Shown: positions 26,731 to 36,888, counted from the stretch's first letter. The stretch is DNA of 64,000 bases from Candidatus Fluviicola riflensis (GCA_002243285.1 CP022585.1:248001-312000); one strand, 5' to 3'. Made by a program: numbers and translations. Notes: generated by a model not told the origin, from the letters alone.

Positions 26731-28260
26731 CTATTTTACCTGCGTCAACGATTTCCCTGTCATTTCTAAAGGTGAAGCAATGCGCATTCTTGCCAGGATG
26801 GTAGGAGCGACATCTGCCAGGATACCCGGCATCAGTTTCACATTGGGATCATTGGTAACCAACACTGCCGGCACTGGATTTAATGAATGAGCGGTATTTG
26901 GACTACCGTCGGGGTTTTTTGCAACATCGGCATTTCCATGATCGGCAATTACCAGCAATTCGTATCCTTTTTCCTGCGCTTTGGCTACAATTTCACCTAA
27001 ACAGGTATCAACCGTTTCAACTGCCTTTACAATGGCTTCAAAAACACCAGTATGGCCAACCATATCAGGATTGGCGAAGTTGAGACAGAAAAAATCGGGT
27101 GTTTGTTTTTCCATCGATTCAATGATGCGGTTTTTCACTTCATTGGCGCTCATTTCGGGCTGTAAATCGTAGGTTGCTACTTTGGGTGAGTTTACCAGGA
27201 TGCGCGATTCTCCTTTAAATTCTTTCTCGCGGCCACCATTGAAGAAAAAGGTAACATGCGGATATTTTTCGGTTTCAGCAATCCGTACCTGTGTGCGCTC
27301 CATTTTACTGATAATTTCGCCGAGCGTATTCTCCAGGTTATCTTTCTCAAAAATGGCTGTTACTTTTTTAAAGCTGCTGTCATAATTGGTCATTGTAAGA
27401 TACTGAAGCGACAACGGGTGCATATCATATTCCGGAAAAGCTTTTTGGGTCAACGCCAGCGAAATTTCCCGCGGACGATCAGTGCGGAAATTAAAATTAA
27501 TGACCAGGTCACCCGGTTCAATTGTTCCAACCGGCACACCGTTTTCATGTAACGTATGTGCTTCGATAAATTCATCGGTGATCAAACGGGTATAACTCCC
27601 GATAATCGCTTCGGCGGCGTTTGTAAACGGTATTCCTGTGCCACGAACCAGCGCATCGTAAGCAACTTTGATGCGTTCCCAGCGGTTATCACGGTCCATG
27701 GCATAATAACGCCCTGTAATCGAAGCGATCCGCCCGGTTGTTCTTGCAAGATGCTCTTCCAATGTCATGATAAATCCGGCACCGCTTTTCGGATCACAAT
27801 CACGACCGTCGGTGAATGCATGGATAAACACGTTCGTGAGCCCGAAATTATGGGCCATCGTACAGAGTGCGTGAAGGTGATCTTGTGAACTGTGAACGCC
27901 ACCATTGGAAACAAGTCCCATGAAGTGTACTTTTTTGCCCGAGATCTTCGCCGATTCGAAGGCTTTTTTCAACACCGGAATTTCAAAAAATTCACCGTCG
28001 CGAATCGATTTATTGATGCGTGTAAGTTCTTGGTATACAATTCTTCCCGCACCGATATTCAAATGCCCGACTTCAGAATTGCCCATTTGTCCTTCAGGCA
28101 ATCCGACCTGTTCCCCACAGGTTATCAATGCCGTAGTGGGATAATTAGCCATGAGACGATCCATCACAGGTGTATGTGCGTTGGCGATAGCATCGCGGGA
28201 ACTTCCGTCTCCGATTCCCCATCCGTCAAGGATGACCAAACCTACTTTTTGCTCACTCAT
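26731..28260 (-). CDS. gpmI: 2,3-bisphosphoglycerate-independent phosphoglycerate mutase
   Basis: Interconverts 3- and 2-phosphoglycerate in glycolysis, using two Mn(II) ions and a phosphoserine. The 509-residue length is standard. Asp12 in LVILDGWG is a metal ligand, Ser62 in GQMGNSEVGH is the catalytic serine, and C-terminal metal motifs (PDMVGHTG, IADHGNAD, NTAHSLNPVP) are present. The ATG at 28260 is chosen over an upstream TTG at 28278, since the family begins just before the VGLVILDGWG strand. It overlaps the end of the histidine kinase gene by 8 nt and is the last gene of a purF-kinase-gpmI unit. Confidence 0.96.
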   Translation of the reverse strand: MSEQKVGLVILDGWGIGDGSSRDAIANAHTPVMDRLMANYPTTALITCGEQVGLPEGQMGNSEVGHLNIGAGRIVYQELTRINKSIRDGEFFEIPVLKKAFESAKISGKKVHFMGLVSNGGVHSSQDHLHALCTMAHNFGLTNVFIHAFTDGRDCDPKSGAGFIMTLEEHLARTTGRIASITGRYYAMDRDNRWERIKVAYDALVRGTGIPFTNAAEAIIGSYTRLITDEFIEAHTLHENGVPVGTIEPGDLVINFNFRTDRPREISLALTQKAFPEYDMHPLSLQYLTMTNYDSSFKKVTAIFEKDNLENTLGEIISKMERTQVRIAETEKYPHVTFFFNGGREKEFKGESRILVNSPKVATYDLQPEMSANEVKNRIIESMEKQTPDFFCLNFANPDMVGHTGVFEAIVKAVETVDTCLGEIVAKAQEKGYELLVIADHGNADVAKNPDGSPNTAHSLNPVPAVLVTNDPNVKLMPGILADVAPTILARMRIASPLEMTGKSLTQVK

Positions 28261-29152
28261 AAGGAATACTGATTTCAAAACATGCTCCCGGGCCCTCTGT
28301 TTTCAACAGTTGAAGCTTTCCGTTCAATGCTTTTGTAAATTGATAGGCAATGTATAAACCCAGTCCTGTGCCTTTTGTGGAACGGGTTTCTTCATTTTCA
28401 AGTCGGATAAATTTCTTGAAAATAGTTTTTTCGTGTTGGGCAGGAATTCCTTTTCCGAAATCACGCACCAAAATAATGCAATGTGATTCGGTGCCACGCA
28501 CCATAATGTGAATTCCCTTTTCGGTAGCGCCGTACTTCCAGGCATTTTCGATCAGGTTGTTGCAAATAGTAGCAAAAACCAATTTGTCTGTGATCAGTTT
28601 CCCGGTTTTTTCGACTTGTAAATGAATGGGAATATCGAAGCGTTTTTGCTGAACGGCGATCAATTCGTTAAAGAACAATTCCACTTCAACAGGCTCTTTT
28701 TGCAGGACCATTTTTTCCTGTTCCAGGCGCGAAGCTGTAATAATCTGTTCAACGAGTAATTCCAGCCGGTTGGTTTCGTCAATGGCTTTCTGGATCAGTT
28801 CGGCACGTTTTTCTTCGCTCAACGAATGCTTCAGCAACGTTTGCAAATACAGTTTATTGGCCGCAATCGGCGTTTTCAGCTCGTGGGTTACCGACAACAT
28901 AAAGTTTTGCTGTTGGCGAGCCATGTTGATCTCTTTGGTAATCGAAGTTTTGATCTTGTATAATCCGAAAAGCAGCAGCAACAAGAAAACCGATCCTTCG
29001 CCGATGATCATGAACACCCGTTTGGTGATCAGGCTATCGGCCATTTCAGAAGTACGGGTAAGATCGATGAGGTGATATCCCCACCAGATAAATTGAACGA
29101 CGACATAAGCACCGAGCAAATACACAAAAACGGATGTCGGTTTTCTTCTCAT
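28253..29152 (-). CDS. Sensor histidine kinase without adjacent response regulator
   Basis: A 299-residue inner-membrane kinase with two transmembrane helices (about 8-28 and 46-66) and only a short loop of about 17 residues between them, so it has almost no periplasmic sensor. The dimerisation/phosphoacceptor box SVTHELKTPIAANK has His90. The ATPase domain shows NNLIENAWKYG (N box), VRDFGKGIP (G1) and GTGLGLYIAYQF (G2). There is no HAMP or PAS domain. No response regulator is encoded in this window. It lies 16 nt after purF and overlaps gpmI by 8 nt, an odd place for a signalling gene. ATG start at 29152. Confidence 0.94.
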   Translation of the reverse strand: MRRKPTSVFVYLLGAYVVVQFIWWGYHLIDLTRTSEMADSLITKRVFMIIGEGSVFLLLLLFGLYKIKTSITKEINMARQQQNFMLSVTHELKTPIAANKLYLQTLLKHSLSEEKRAELIQKAIDETNRLELLVEQIITASRLEQEKMVLQKEPVEVELFFNELIAVQQKRFDIPIHLQVEKTGKLITDKLVFATICNNLIENAWKYGATEKGIHIMVRGTESHCIILVRDFGKGIPAQHEKTIFKKFIRLENEETRSTKGTGLGLYIAYQFTKALNGKLQLLKTEGPGACFEISIPYE

Positions 29153-29168
29153 AACCGTACTGTTTTGG

Positions 29169-31070
29169 TTAATAAGCGCGTTCGTTCTTCCCTTCTACAA
29201 AGTTAATGAACGCTTTGTTGACTACCTTGTTTCCACCAGGAGTAGGATAATCGCCTGTAAAATACCAATCTCCGAGATGTCCCGGACATGCTGCGTGCAA
29301 ATTTTCTACCGATTGGTATACAATATCCACCTGTGCCTTAATGTTTTCAGGTGTAAGCATTTGTGCGATCTTGGCTGAAACCTCGGCATCAGTAAACGGT
29401 GCGTAAATCTCTTTTACATAATTGACAATCTGCTCTTTCGGAAGATTTTCCTGCGCTTTTGATTTTTTGTATACTTCATCGATAATGTGTCCGCGTCCTG
29501 ATTCTTTCAGAAGTGCAATCGTAGCTTCAAAGGCAATAAAATCGCCCATTTTAGCCATATCAATTCCGTAGCAATCGGGGTAACGTATTTGAGGTGCGGA
29601 AGAAACCACAATGATGCGTTTCGGTTCCAAACGGTCCAGAATACGTAGAATAGATTGTTTCAGTGTGGTTCCGCGAACAATACTGTCGTCGATTACTACC
29701 AGGTTATCTTTTCCACGAACCACCGATCCGTAGGTAATGTCGTAAACATGCGCCACCAAATCATCGCGTGCTTCATCCTGCGTAATAAACGTGCGTAGTT
29801 TAGCGTCTTTAATGGCGATCTTTTCGATGCGGGCGCGCTGGTAAATGATTTTCTCCAATTCCTCGCGTGTCGGTTTGTGGTCGAGGGCCAGGATATCATT
29901 GAATTTACGCTCGTTCAGGTGATCCTCCAATCCTTTGATCATTCCGTAAAACGAACTTTCAGCCGTGTTGGGAATAAAAGAGAAAACCGAATTATCCAAA
30001 TCGTAATCGATGGTTTTGAGTACGATTGGCACTACATAACGACCGAGATTTTTGCGCTCTTCGTAAATATCGTAATCGTTTCCACGGGAAAAATAAATCC
30101 GCTCGAATGAGCATTTTTTTTCTGCTTTCGGGGCGTTGATTTCCACTTCGGAAACGCTACCGTTTTTTTTGATGATCAGGGCATGACCAGGCGTTAATTC
30201 CTTGATTTGTTCGCGTTTCAGGTTGAAAGCCGTTTGAATAACCGGACGTTCTGAAGCAACTACACATACTTCATCATCTTCGTACCAGAATGCCGGCCTG
30301 ATTCCGTTCGGATCGCGCAACACAAATGCATCCCCGTGACCAAACAATCCTGCCATGGCATAACCACCATCCCAATCAATCGATGCGCGTTTCAGAATTT
30401 GCTCCACGTTGATTCGCTCAGCGATCCGCTTGTAAATTTCCTGGTTGTTGTAACCCAACTTGTTGAACTGATCAAACAATTCGTCGTTTTCTACATCCAG
30501 AAAGTGCCCGATTTTCTCTAAAACCGTTACTGTATCCGATTTTTCTTTCGGGTGCTGGCCTATTTCAAGTAATACATCGAACAACTCATCAACATTGGTC
30601 AGGTTGAAGTTTCCGGCAACCACCAAATTTCGGGTAATCCAGTTATTCTGACGCAAAAACGGGTGACAACTTTCGATACTATTTCGTCCGAATGTTCCGT
30701 AGCGCAAATGGCCTAAAAACAATTCGCCGGTAAAGCCCGCATTTTTTTTGAGGTAATGAACATCTTTGAGTTTTTCGGGAGCTTCTTCACCGATCTGTAC
30801 AAAACGCGAATTAATATAATCGAAGATATCCTGAATGGGTTTTGAATCGATGCTCCGGTAACGCGAGATGTAGCGTTCGCCCGGCTCCATGTCCAGTTTG
30901 ATATTGGCTACTCCGGCACCGTCCTGTCCGCGATTGTGCTGTTTTTCCATGAGCAGGTGCAGCTTGTTTATGCCGTAAAAAGCCGTCCCGTACTTGTCGA
31001 GATAATATTGAAGTGGTTGTTTTAAACGGATAAGTGCAATTCCGCACTCGTGTTTAATTGCATCGCTCAT
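29169..31070 (-). CDS. purF: Amidophosphoribosyltransferase
   Basis: First committed step of purine synthesis: PRPP plus glutamine gives 5-phosphoribosylamine. The 633-residue form is the long version I know from Bacteroidota. The nucleophile of the glutaminase half is Cys9 in HECGIALIRL, so a short 8-residue leader must be removed for an N-terminal cysteine, as in Bacillus PurF. RGQDGAG and GHLRYGTFG lie in the glutaminase half, and the PRPP-binding loop VVIDDSIVRGTT in the transferase half. ATG start at 31070, preceded by a TACTTTTG promoter box. Confidence 0.95.
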   Translation of the reverse strand: MSDAIKHECGIALIRLKQPLQYYLDKYGTAFYGINKLHLLMEKQHNRGQDGAGVANIKLDMEPGERYISRYRSIDSKPIQDIFDYINSRFVQIGEEAPEKLKDVHYLKKNAGFTGELFLGHLRYGTFGRNSIESCHPFLRQNNWITRNLVVAGNFNLTNVDELFDVLLEIGQHPKEKSDTVTVLEKIGHFLDVENDELFDQFNKLGYNNQEIYKRIAERINVEQILKRASIDWDGGYAMAGLFGHGDAFVLRDPNGIRPAFWYEDDEVCVVASERPVIQTAFNLKREQIKELTPGHALIIKKNGSVSEVEINAPKAEKKCSFERIYFSRGNDYDIYEERKNLGRYVVPIVLKTIDYDLDNSVFSFIPNTAESSFYGMIKGLEDHLNERKFNDILALDHKPTREELEKIIYQRARIEKIAIKDAKLRTFITQDEARDDLVAHVYDITYGSVVRGKDNLVVIDDSIVRGTTLKQSILRILDRLEPKRIIVVSSAPQIRYPDCYGIDMAKMGDFIAFEATIALLKESGRGHIIDEVYKKSKAQENLPKEQIVNYVKEIYAPFTDAEVSAKIAQMLTPENIKAQVDIVYQSVENLHAACPGHLGDWYFTGDYPTPGGNKVVNKAFINFVEGKNERAY

Positions 31071-31406
31071 GGTATCAAAAAAAGATGGTGCAAAAGTACG
31101 ACTTTCAAATCGATTGATACATCACTAAATCGGTTTTCATCTGTTAAAGAATGCAAGTTTCATTCCTATCATGTTTTTTAGGATTTCAAGGAATGTATAA
31201 GCTTTCAAAAATCAAATTTCAGGCAGCATTTTTGCAGGTGATGAATAATACAATGAACGGGAAAGTTGTTTCGGGTAAAATCGGGCCTCATTTTAGGCGA
31301 AAGAGCAACTTTTTCTTAAAAAAACAGTTTAATAGATAGATGGCACGTTTTCCACAAAAACGATGGCTTTATCACTGACTATCATGGTCTTTTAGTAAAT
31401 TCGTAT
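31071..31406. other. Intergenic region between purF and the SBBP protein gene
   Basis: This 336-bp gap between divergent genes holds the purF promoter box at 31091-31098 and a weak hairpin (AAAGTTG at 31262-31268 with CAACTTT at 31306-31312). A 62-codon open frame at 31151-31339 has no recognisable features and atypical composition, and I do not accept it as a gene. I see no RNA gene. Confidence 0.5.
31091..31098 (-). promoter_or_regulatory. TAnnTTTG -7 box of purF
   Basis: The minus strand reads TACTTTTG, an exact match to TAnnTTTG, ending 20 nt before the purF ATG at 31070. Confidence 0.6.
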
Positions 31407-34400
31407 ATGCTGCGCTGGTGGATAGTAAGTCTGGTCTTGTTGCCCTTGTTCGTGATCGGACAAGGCAATCAGGTATGGTTACATCCTAATCGCGGGCAGT
31501 GGGACGACCGATTCAATTACAAAGTGGAGCTGGAACACGGCGAAATGCTCATCGAACCGAAAGGTTTTACGTATCATTTCTACGAATTACCCGAACATGA
31601 TCACGACTCGAAACCACACGAAGCTGAAGAACAGCATTTTAAATCGCATGTAATCAAAACACACTTCCTGAAAGCACAACAACCTGTTGCCTTTGAGGAA
31701 CGTAATCAATCGTCGTTTTACCGCAATTATTTCCTGTCGAAAGATCAAAACCAATGGAAACCGGAGGTGCATTCGTTAAAAGAAGTGACCAGCAAATCGG
31801 TTTATCCTGGAGTAGATTTATTACTGCAAGGCGGAGATGGTTCCTTGAAGTATTCCTGGATTGTAGCGCCCGGAACGGATTGTGCGGTTATTCAATGGAA
31901 TTATGAAGGCGCTGAAAATATTGCAGTGAATGCACGTGGCGAATTGGAAATCCGTCATTCACTTGGTATTATTACAGAAAGCAAACCGGTTGCCTGGACG
32001 ATCCGTAACGGGAAGAAAGTCCCGGTTTCGCTCAATTACGAAATAGATGGAACAACCGTTTATTTTTCGGGAACCTCAAACACATCTTTTACCGATACAC
32101 TGATCATCGATCCGTCATTGACATTCTCAACATTTACCGGTTCACTGGTTGATAACTGGGGCTTTACAGCTGCTCCCGATCCGAACGGAAATTTATTTGC
32201 CGGCGGAATTGTTTTCGGAGTAGGTTACCCGACAACGCCCGGTGCGATTGATCAGTCATTCAACGGTGGAAGCTCAAGCGGGTTCCAGATCGATGTGGGA
32301 ATTACCAAGTTCAATTCAACCGGAACAAATATCATTTATTCTACCTATTTAGGCGGAAACGGTAACGAGACACCGCATTCAATTGTTTCGGGGCCAACCG
32401 GAGAATTATTTATCCTGGGAGTTACGAGCTCGACCAATTTCCCGATGTCGGGCAGCTCGTTTGACAATTCATTTAACGGCGGACCTTCGTTTGCCGGAAA
32501 TTCATTGGGTTTTGACAACGGTGCCGATTTGTACATCGCGCGGTTTAACGCAACCGGAACGGCATTACTTGCCTCGACGTATATTGGCGGTACGGGAACA
32601 GATGGTGTTCAGGAAAGTTCACTTCGCTATAACTACGGCGATCAATTCCGTGGCGAGATCATCGTAAACGGAACCAGTGTTTACGTAGCCAGTGTTACCA
32701 ATTCATCCAATTTTCCTACGCAAAATGCGGCCCAGCCAACATTGAACGGAATACAGGATGCCGTATTTTTTGAAATGGATTTGGGATTGAGCGCTTTTCA
32801 ATGGTCAACCTATTTTGGTGGTGGCGGAACCGAAACAGGAAATGGTATTCAATTATCTTCAACGGGTGATGTGTACGTTGCAGGTGGAACAAACTCTCCC
32901 GGACTTTTTACAACAGGGCAGGATTTGAGTTTTAACGGTGGAATCGCCGACGGTTATTTAGCACGTTTAAACGGAAATACCGGAGCAATTATCGCCGGAA
33001 CCTATATCGGAACGACGGATTACGATCAAAGTTATTTCGTACAGCTCGACCTTGACGATGAAGTGTATGTTTACGGCCAAACGCAGGGAACGATGCCAAT
33101 CACGGCGGGTTGTTACGGATTGGCCAATTCTGGGCAGTTTGTAGCCAAATATTCGACTAATCTGAGTACACTTAGCTGGACCACAACAATCGGGGCGGGT
33201 ACCGGGCATGTGGAAATTTCTCCTACGGCCTTCCTGGTTTCCAATTGCAAAGACATTTACCTTTCCGGATGGGGAGGAAACGTGAATTTATCCAGCCAGG
33301 CCACTCAAAGTAGCAGTAACGGTTTTCCGGTTACGCCTGATGCTTACCAGCCTACGACCAACGGCAGTAATTTCTGGATCGCCGTGTTGGGCCAAGATGC
33401 ATCGTTTTTGAAATATGGAACGTACATGGGTGGTGTTAATTCGTCGTCTAATCACGTTGATGGTGGAACTTCTCGCTTCGATAAAAACGGAAGTATTTAC
33501 CATGCTGTATGTGCTGCCTGTGGCGGAGCGAACAATGGTTTTACAACAACTCCGGAAGCGTGGTCTACACAAAATCCGAGTCCGAACTGTAACCTTGCAG
33601 CATTTAAGTTTGAATTAAGCAACATCGAAGCGATTATTTCCGATCCCGATCCGCTGATTTGTTTACCCGATCCGATAATATTCCAAAACAATAGCGCGAA
33701 CGGAAACGATTTTTTCTGGGATTTCGGCGACAATACAACTTCTACAGCAGTCAATCCATCGCATGTTTATGCATCTGCCGGACAATACATTGTTACGCTG
33801 ATCGTGTCGGATACCAATCAATGTTTTTTGCCTGATACCATTCAGTTTGAAGTAAATATCGGTGATTTTGTAGGTGGAATTGTGGAACCCCCGTCCAGTA
33901 TTTGCCCGGGGCAATCATACCAGTTTGAAGCGTATGGCGGAAGCACCTATTTGTGGTCGCCGGCGCAGTACTTAAACAACCCGAATGTCTTTAATCCAAC
34001 TGCAACTGTTACTCAAAACACACAATTTACCTGTATTATCAGCGACAGTTGCGGTGTAGACACGGTTCAGGTTTGGTTGAATGTCTTTGGCGGTGCAGTC
34101 CAGATTTCGAATGATACGACCATTTGTATCGGCAATTCGGTTCCGCTCGAAGTAGAAGGTGTCACCACTGTTTTGTGGTCACCTCCTACGTTTTTGGATA
34201 ACCCGAACAGTACTACTCCGATTTCTACGCCGACTAATACGATCACGTATACTGCAACCGGTACCACAGTTGATGGTTGTCAGCTGAATGAACAGGTAAC
34301 TGTGACAGTGGTTTCGGATTTTCCGAGTCCGGTGATCCAGGATACATTGACTTATTGTCGAGGCTTGTCGGGAGAAATTACTGTGAGCGGAGCAGATACG

Positions 34401-35273
34401 TACGATTGGTCGCCGCCCGTTGATATTACCCCGATTTCGGGCGCAACGGTGACGATCTCTTCTCCGGTTGAGCGTTATTATTATTGTCTCTTCGGAAATG
34501 CCTGTGGTGCGGAACTTGATAGTGTTTATGTGAATATTGAAAGCGCCACGGTAAACGCCGGAAACGATACAATTGTTTGTCCCGGGCAACCGGCATTTAT
34601 GTACGCGACTGGCGGAGTATCTTATGTTTGGAGCCCTGCAGTGAACCCGATTACAGCAAACGCTTTCGAGGTTTCGGTAGTGGCTCCGGTTGCCGGTTTT
34701 TATACCGTTTACGGAACAGACCTCAATGGATGTATCGATTCGGCGAAAGTCTTTATCGATCTGTTTCCAACACCTTTTATTCAAACCAATCCGGATGTTT
34801 ACGCATTCATGGGTGAATCCGTTCAGCTTTCGGCTACAAGTACCACTCCTGGTCCTTATGTCTGGTCGCCTTCCGAGTACCTGAGTTGTGTGGTATGTGA
34901 ATCACCGATCGCACAACCGGATCAGAATTTTGTTTACACAGTAACCTATACGGACGAAAATGGCTGTGAAGCTTCCGATGATGTAAAGATTATCTACGAT
35001 CCGATTATTTACGTTCCGAACGCCTTTACACCCGGCGATAACGGCTTAAATTCCGAATTCTTCGCCGTAGGTGGAAACATCAAAGCATTTACGATTGATA
35101 TCTTCGACCGTTGGGGGGAATTGATTTATACCGGCGACGCGTTGGACAAAGCGTGGGACGGAAGCTATAAAGGAAGACCTTGCCAGGATGGTGTGTATAC
35201 CTGGAAAATCAAGTACTACGATTTTCTGGACAAAGAATATCAGTTGGTCGGACACGTTTCCCTGCTGAGATAA
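31407..35273 (+). CDS. Large SBBP-repeat/PKD surface protein with T9SS type B sorting domain
   Basis: A 1288-residue secreted protein. A signal peptide (about 1-18) is followed by an N-terminal beta-rich domain (about 20-235, NRGQWDDRFNYKVEL... FLSKDQNQWKPEV) that usually precedes SBBP repeats. Then come beta-propeller-like SBBP repeats (about 240-740; units such as YSTYLGGNGNETPHSIV and LASTYIGGTGTDGV), a PKD domain (about 765-820, FFWDFGDNTTSTAVNPSHVY), several Ig-like modules with regularly spaced cysteines, and a gliding-motility-associated C-terminal domain (YVPNAFTPGDNG, FDRWGELIYTG, WDGSYKG). It is probably an adhesin or surface-layer component exported by T9SS. ATG at 31407. Confidence 0.92.
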   Translation: MLRWWIVSLVLLPLFVIGQGNQVWLHPNRGQWDDRFNYKVELEHGEMLIEPKGFTYHFYELPEHDHDSKPHEAEEQHFKSHVIKTHFLKAQQPVAFEERNQSSFYRNYFLSKDQNQWKPEVHSLKEVTSKSVYPGVDLLLQGGDGSLKYSWIVAPGTDCAVIQWNYEGAENIAVNARGELEIRHSLGIITESKPVAWTIRNGKKVPVSLNYEIDGTTVYFSGTSNTSFTDTLIIDPSLTFSTFTGSLVDNWGFTAAPDPNGNLFAGGIVFGVGYPTTPGAIDQSFNGGSSSGFQIDVGITKFNSTGTNIIYSTYLGGNGNETPHSIVSGPTGELFILGVTSSTNFPMSGSSFDNSFNGGPSFAGNSLGFDNGADLYIARFNATGTALLASTYIGGTGTDGVQESSLRYNYGDQFRGEIIVNGTSVYVASVTNSSNFPTQNAAQPTLNGIQDAVFFEMDLGLSAFQWSTYFGGGGTETGNGIQLSSTGDVYVAGGTNSPGLFTTGQDLSFNGGIADGYLARLNGNTGAIIAGTYIGTTDYDQSYFVQLDLDDEVYVYGQTQGTMPITAGCYGLANSGQFVAKYSTNLSTLSWTTTIGAGTGHVEISPTAFLVSNCKDIYLSGWGGNVNLSSQATQSSSNGFPVTPDAYQPTTNGSNFWIAVLGQDASFLKYGTYMGGVNSSSNHVDGGTSRFDKNGSIYHAVCAACGGANNGFTTTPEAWSTQNPSPNCNLAAFKFELSNIEAIISDPDPLICLPDPIIFQNNSANGNDFFWDFGDNTTSTAVNPSHVYASAGQYIVTLIVSDTNQCFLPDTIQFEVNIGDFVGGIVEPPSSICPGQSYQFEAYGGSTYLWSPAQYLNNPNVFNPTATVTQNTQFTCIISDSCGVDTVQVWLNVFGGAVQISNDTTICIGNSVPLEVEGVTTVLWSPPTFLDNPNSTTPISTPTNTITYTATGTTVDGCQLNEQVTVTVVSDFPSPVIQDTLTYCRGLSGEITVSGADTYDWSPPVDITPISGATVTISSPVERYYYCLFGNACGAELDSVYVNIESATVNAGNDTIVCPGQPAFMYATGGVSYVWSPAVNPITANAFEVSVVAPVAGFYTVYGTDLNGCIDSAKVFIDLFPTPFIQTNPDVYAFMGESVQLSATSTTPGPYVWSPSEYLSCVVCESPIAQPDQNFVYTVTYTDENGCEASDDVKIIYDPIIYVPNAFTPGDNGLNSEFFAVGGNIKAFTIDIFDRWGELIYTGDALDKAWDGSYKGRPCQDGVYTWKIKYYDFLDKEYQLVGHVSLLR

Positions 35274-35372
35274 CGGTATATTTGACTCTGGCCAATTATT
35301 CTCTCGTGTTTGATCTGGAATATTGTGTTCACGATCATCACACTTGTTATTTCGCTTGCCACAATGTGAGGA

Positions 35373-36686
35373 TTAGGCAGTCACCAACAGTTCACATTTC
35401 ATGACGCCATCGCGGTCAATTTCGGTCAATGTAATTGGTTGCAGCGTATTTACCAGCGAAGCATCAAACGGTACTTTTACTTTGACGTAATTTTCCGTAA
35501 AGCCAAGCATCATACCATTTTCTTCTTCTGCCTCAAACAAAACAGTTCGCTGTGTACCGATGTTTTGTTCATAAAATGCGCGTTTCTTTTTCTCCGAAAG
35601 AATGTGTAATTGCTGGCTGCGTTGTTTTCGGATTGCCTGCGGAACAGGATCTCCCAATTTGATAGCGGTTGTATTTGCGCGTTCCGAATACGTAAAAACG
35701 TGCAGGTAGGAAATATCGATGTCCTTCAAAAAATCCATTGTTTCCAGGAATTCTTCATCCGTTTCTCCCGGAAAACCAACAATCACATCAACGCCTATGC
35801 AGCAATCAGGACGAAGTGCTTTAATTGCTGCAACACGTTCGGCATACAATTCTCGCAGATACTTGCGGCGCATGGCTTTCAGCAAACGATTGCTTCCCGA
35901 TTGCAACGGAATATGAAAATGAGGAACAAATCGTTCGGCTTCGGAAAGCGTAAAGGAAATGATTTCGTCTGTCAATAAATTGGGTTCGATGGAAGAAATC
36001 CGGAAACGCTCAATGCCCTGAACAACATCTAATTCTTTCACCAATTGAAAGAAATTTTCGTCGCCGCCCTGGCCAAAATCGCCGATGTTCACACCGGTGA
36101 GTACGACTTCTTTCACGGCAGTTTGAGCAATTTTTTCAGCCTCAAGTAATGTCTCGGCAACCGAAGCATTTCTGCTTTTCCCACGCGCCAGCGGGATGGT
36201 ACAAAACGTACAAAAATAATCGCAGCCGTCTTGTACTTTCAGGAACGAACGTGTGCGGTCGCCCATTGAATGCGAAGGAATAAACGTGTTGGTTTGTTTG
36301 ATGTGATCGTATTTCACCGTTGCAGCAGAAGCCTGCGCATCGCGCTCCTCCAGATGCTCCACAATGTTGAACTTTTCATTGGCCCCCAATACCAGCGAAA
36401 CTCCCGGAATTCGTGAAATTTCCTCAGGTTTCAGTTGCGCGTAGCAACCAATTACGGCCACATAAACTTCCGGATTGATCTTAGTAGCCCGGCGCACTAG
36501 CTGACGACATTTTTTATCGGCATTTTCGGTCACCGAACAGGTGTTGATCACCAGTATATCAGGCGTTTCCTCGAAATCGACTTTCGCAAAACCGGCGTTT
36601 TCAAACAAGCGTGAAATAGTAGAAGTTTCAGAGAAATTTAACTTACATCCGAGGGTATAAAACGCTACTTTTTTGTACTGCTGCAT
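35373..36686 (-). CDS. mtaB: tRNA t6A37 methylthiotransferase
   Basis: Radical-SAM enzyme that adds a methylthio group to t6A37 of tRNA, giving ms2t6A. The 437-residue protein has the three N-terminal cluster cysteines (Cys14 in LGCKLN, Cys50 in NTCSV, Cys81 in IGCYAQ), the radical-SAM triad C155-x3-C159-x2-C162 (DGCDYFCTFCTIP) and a C-terminal TRAM-like region. The CKLNFSETS opening separates MtaB from MiaB and RimO. Start ATG at 36686; a TTG at 36701 is upstream but adds no conserved residues. Confidence 0.93.
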   Translation of the reverse strand: MQQYKKVAFYTLGCKLNFSETSTISRLFENAGFAKVDFEETPDILVINTCSVTENADKKCRQLVRRATKINPEVYVAVIGCYAQLKPEEISRIPGVSLVLGANEKFNIVEHLEERDAQASAATVKYDHIKQTNTFIPSHSMGDRTRSFLKVQDGCDYFCTFCTIPLARGKSRNASVAETLLEAEKIAQTAVKEVVLTGVNIGDFGQGGDENFFQLVKELDVVQGIERFRISSIEPNLLTDEIISFTLSEAERFVPHFHIPLQSGSNRLLKAMRRKYLRELYAERVAAIKALRPDCCIGVDVIVGFPGETDEEFLETMDFLKDIDISYLHVFTYSERANTTAIKLGDPVPQAIRKQRSQQLHILSEKKKRAFYEQNIGTQRTVLFEAEEENGMMLGFTENYVKVKVPFDASLVNTLQPITLTEIDRDGVMKCELLVTA

Positions 36687-36828
36687 GACGAGCCTGATCA
36701 AGAATTGGACCTGTCTTTTGGCAGACAGGGCACAAAGATAGAGCTTATTTTGGAAATAAAAGCTTCTTTTAACACCTTCAAAGCCATCCTTTCACGTGCT
36801 TTTTCAGTAGTTACAGCCTTCTTTCTGT

Positions 36829-36836
36829 TATATTTG
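36829..36836 (+). promoter_or_regulatory. TAnnTTTG -7 box of cdd-meaB
   Basis: TATATTTG is an exact match to the consensus and lies 52 nt before the cdd start, immediately ahead of the 36842-36870 inverted repeat. Confidence 0.6.
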
Positions 36837-36841
36837 TAATT

Positions 36842-36870
36842 AACGTGAGTTCTTATCCTTGACTCACGTT
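36842..36870 (+). promoter_or_regulatory. Hairpin at the 5' end of the cdd-meaB transcript
   Basis: A perfect 9-bp inverted repeat (AACGTGAGT at 36842-36850 and ACTCACGTT at 36862-36870) with an 11-nt loop. It begins about 6 nt after the -7 box and ends 18 nt before the cdd ATG. It could be an operator or an mRNA 5' stem. Confidence 0.45.
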
Positions 36871-36888
36871 TAATTAAGCGATTATTCT

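Noticed and set aside
28253..31070. Idea that the histidine kinase belongs to a local two-component operon
   Set aside because: No response regulator receiver domain is present on either strand in the window.
31151..31339. 62-codon open frame upstream of the SBBP gene
   Set aside because: No family features, no promoter box at a sensible distance, and low-complexity Phe/Lys/Asn content.
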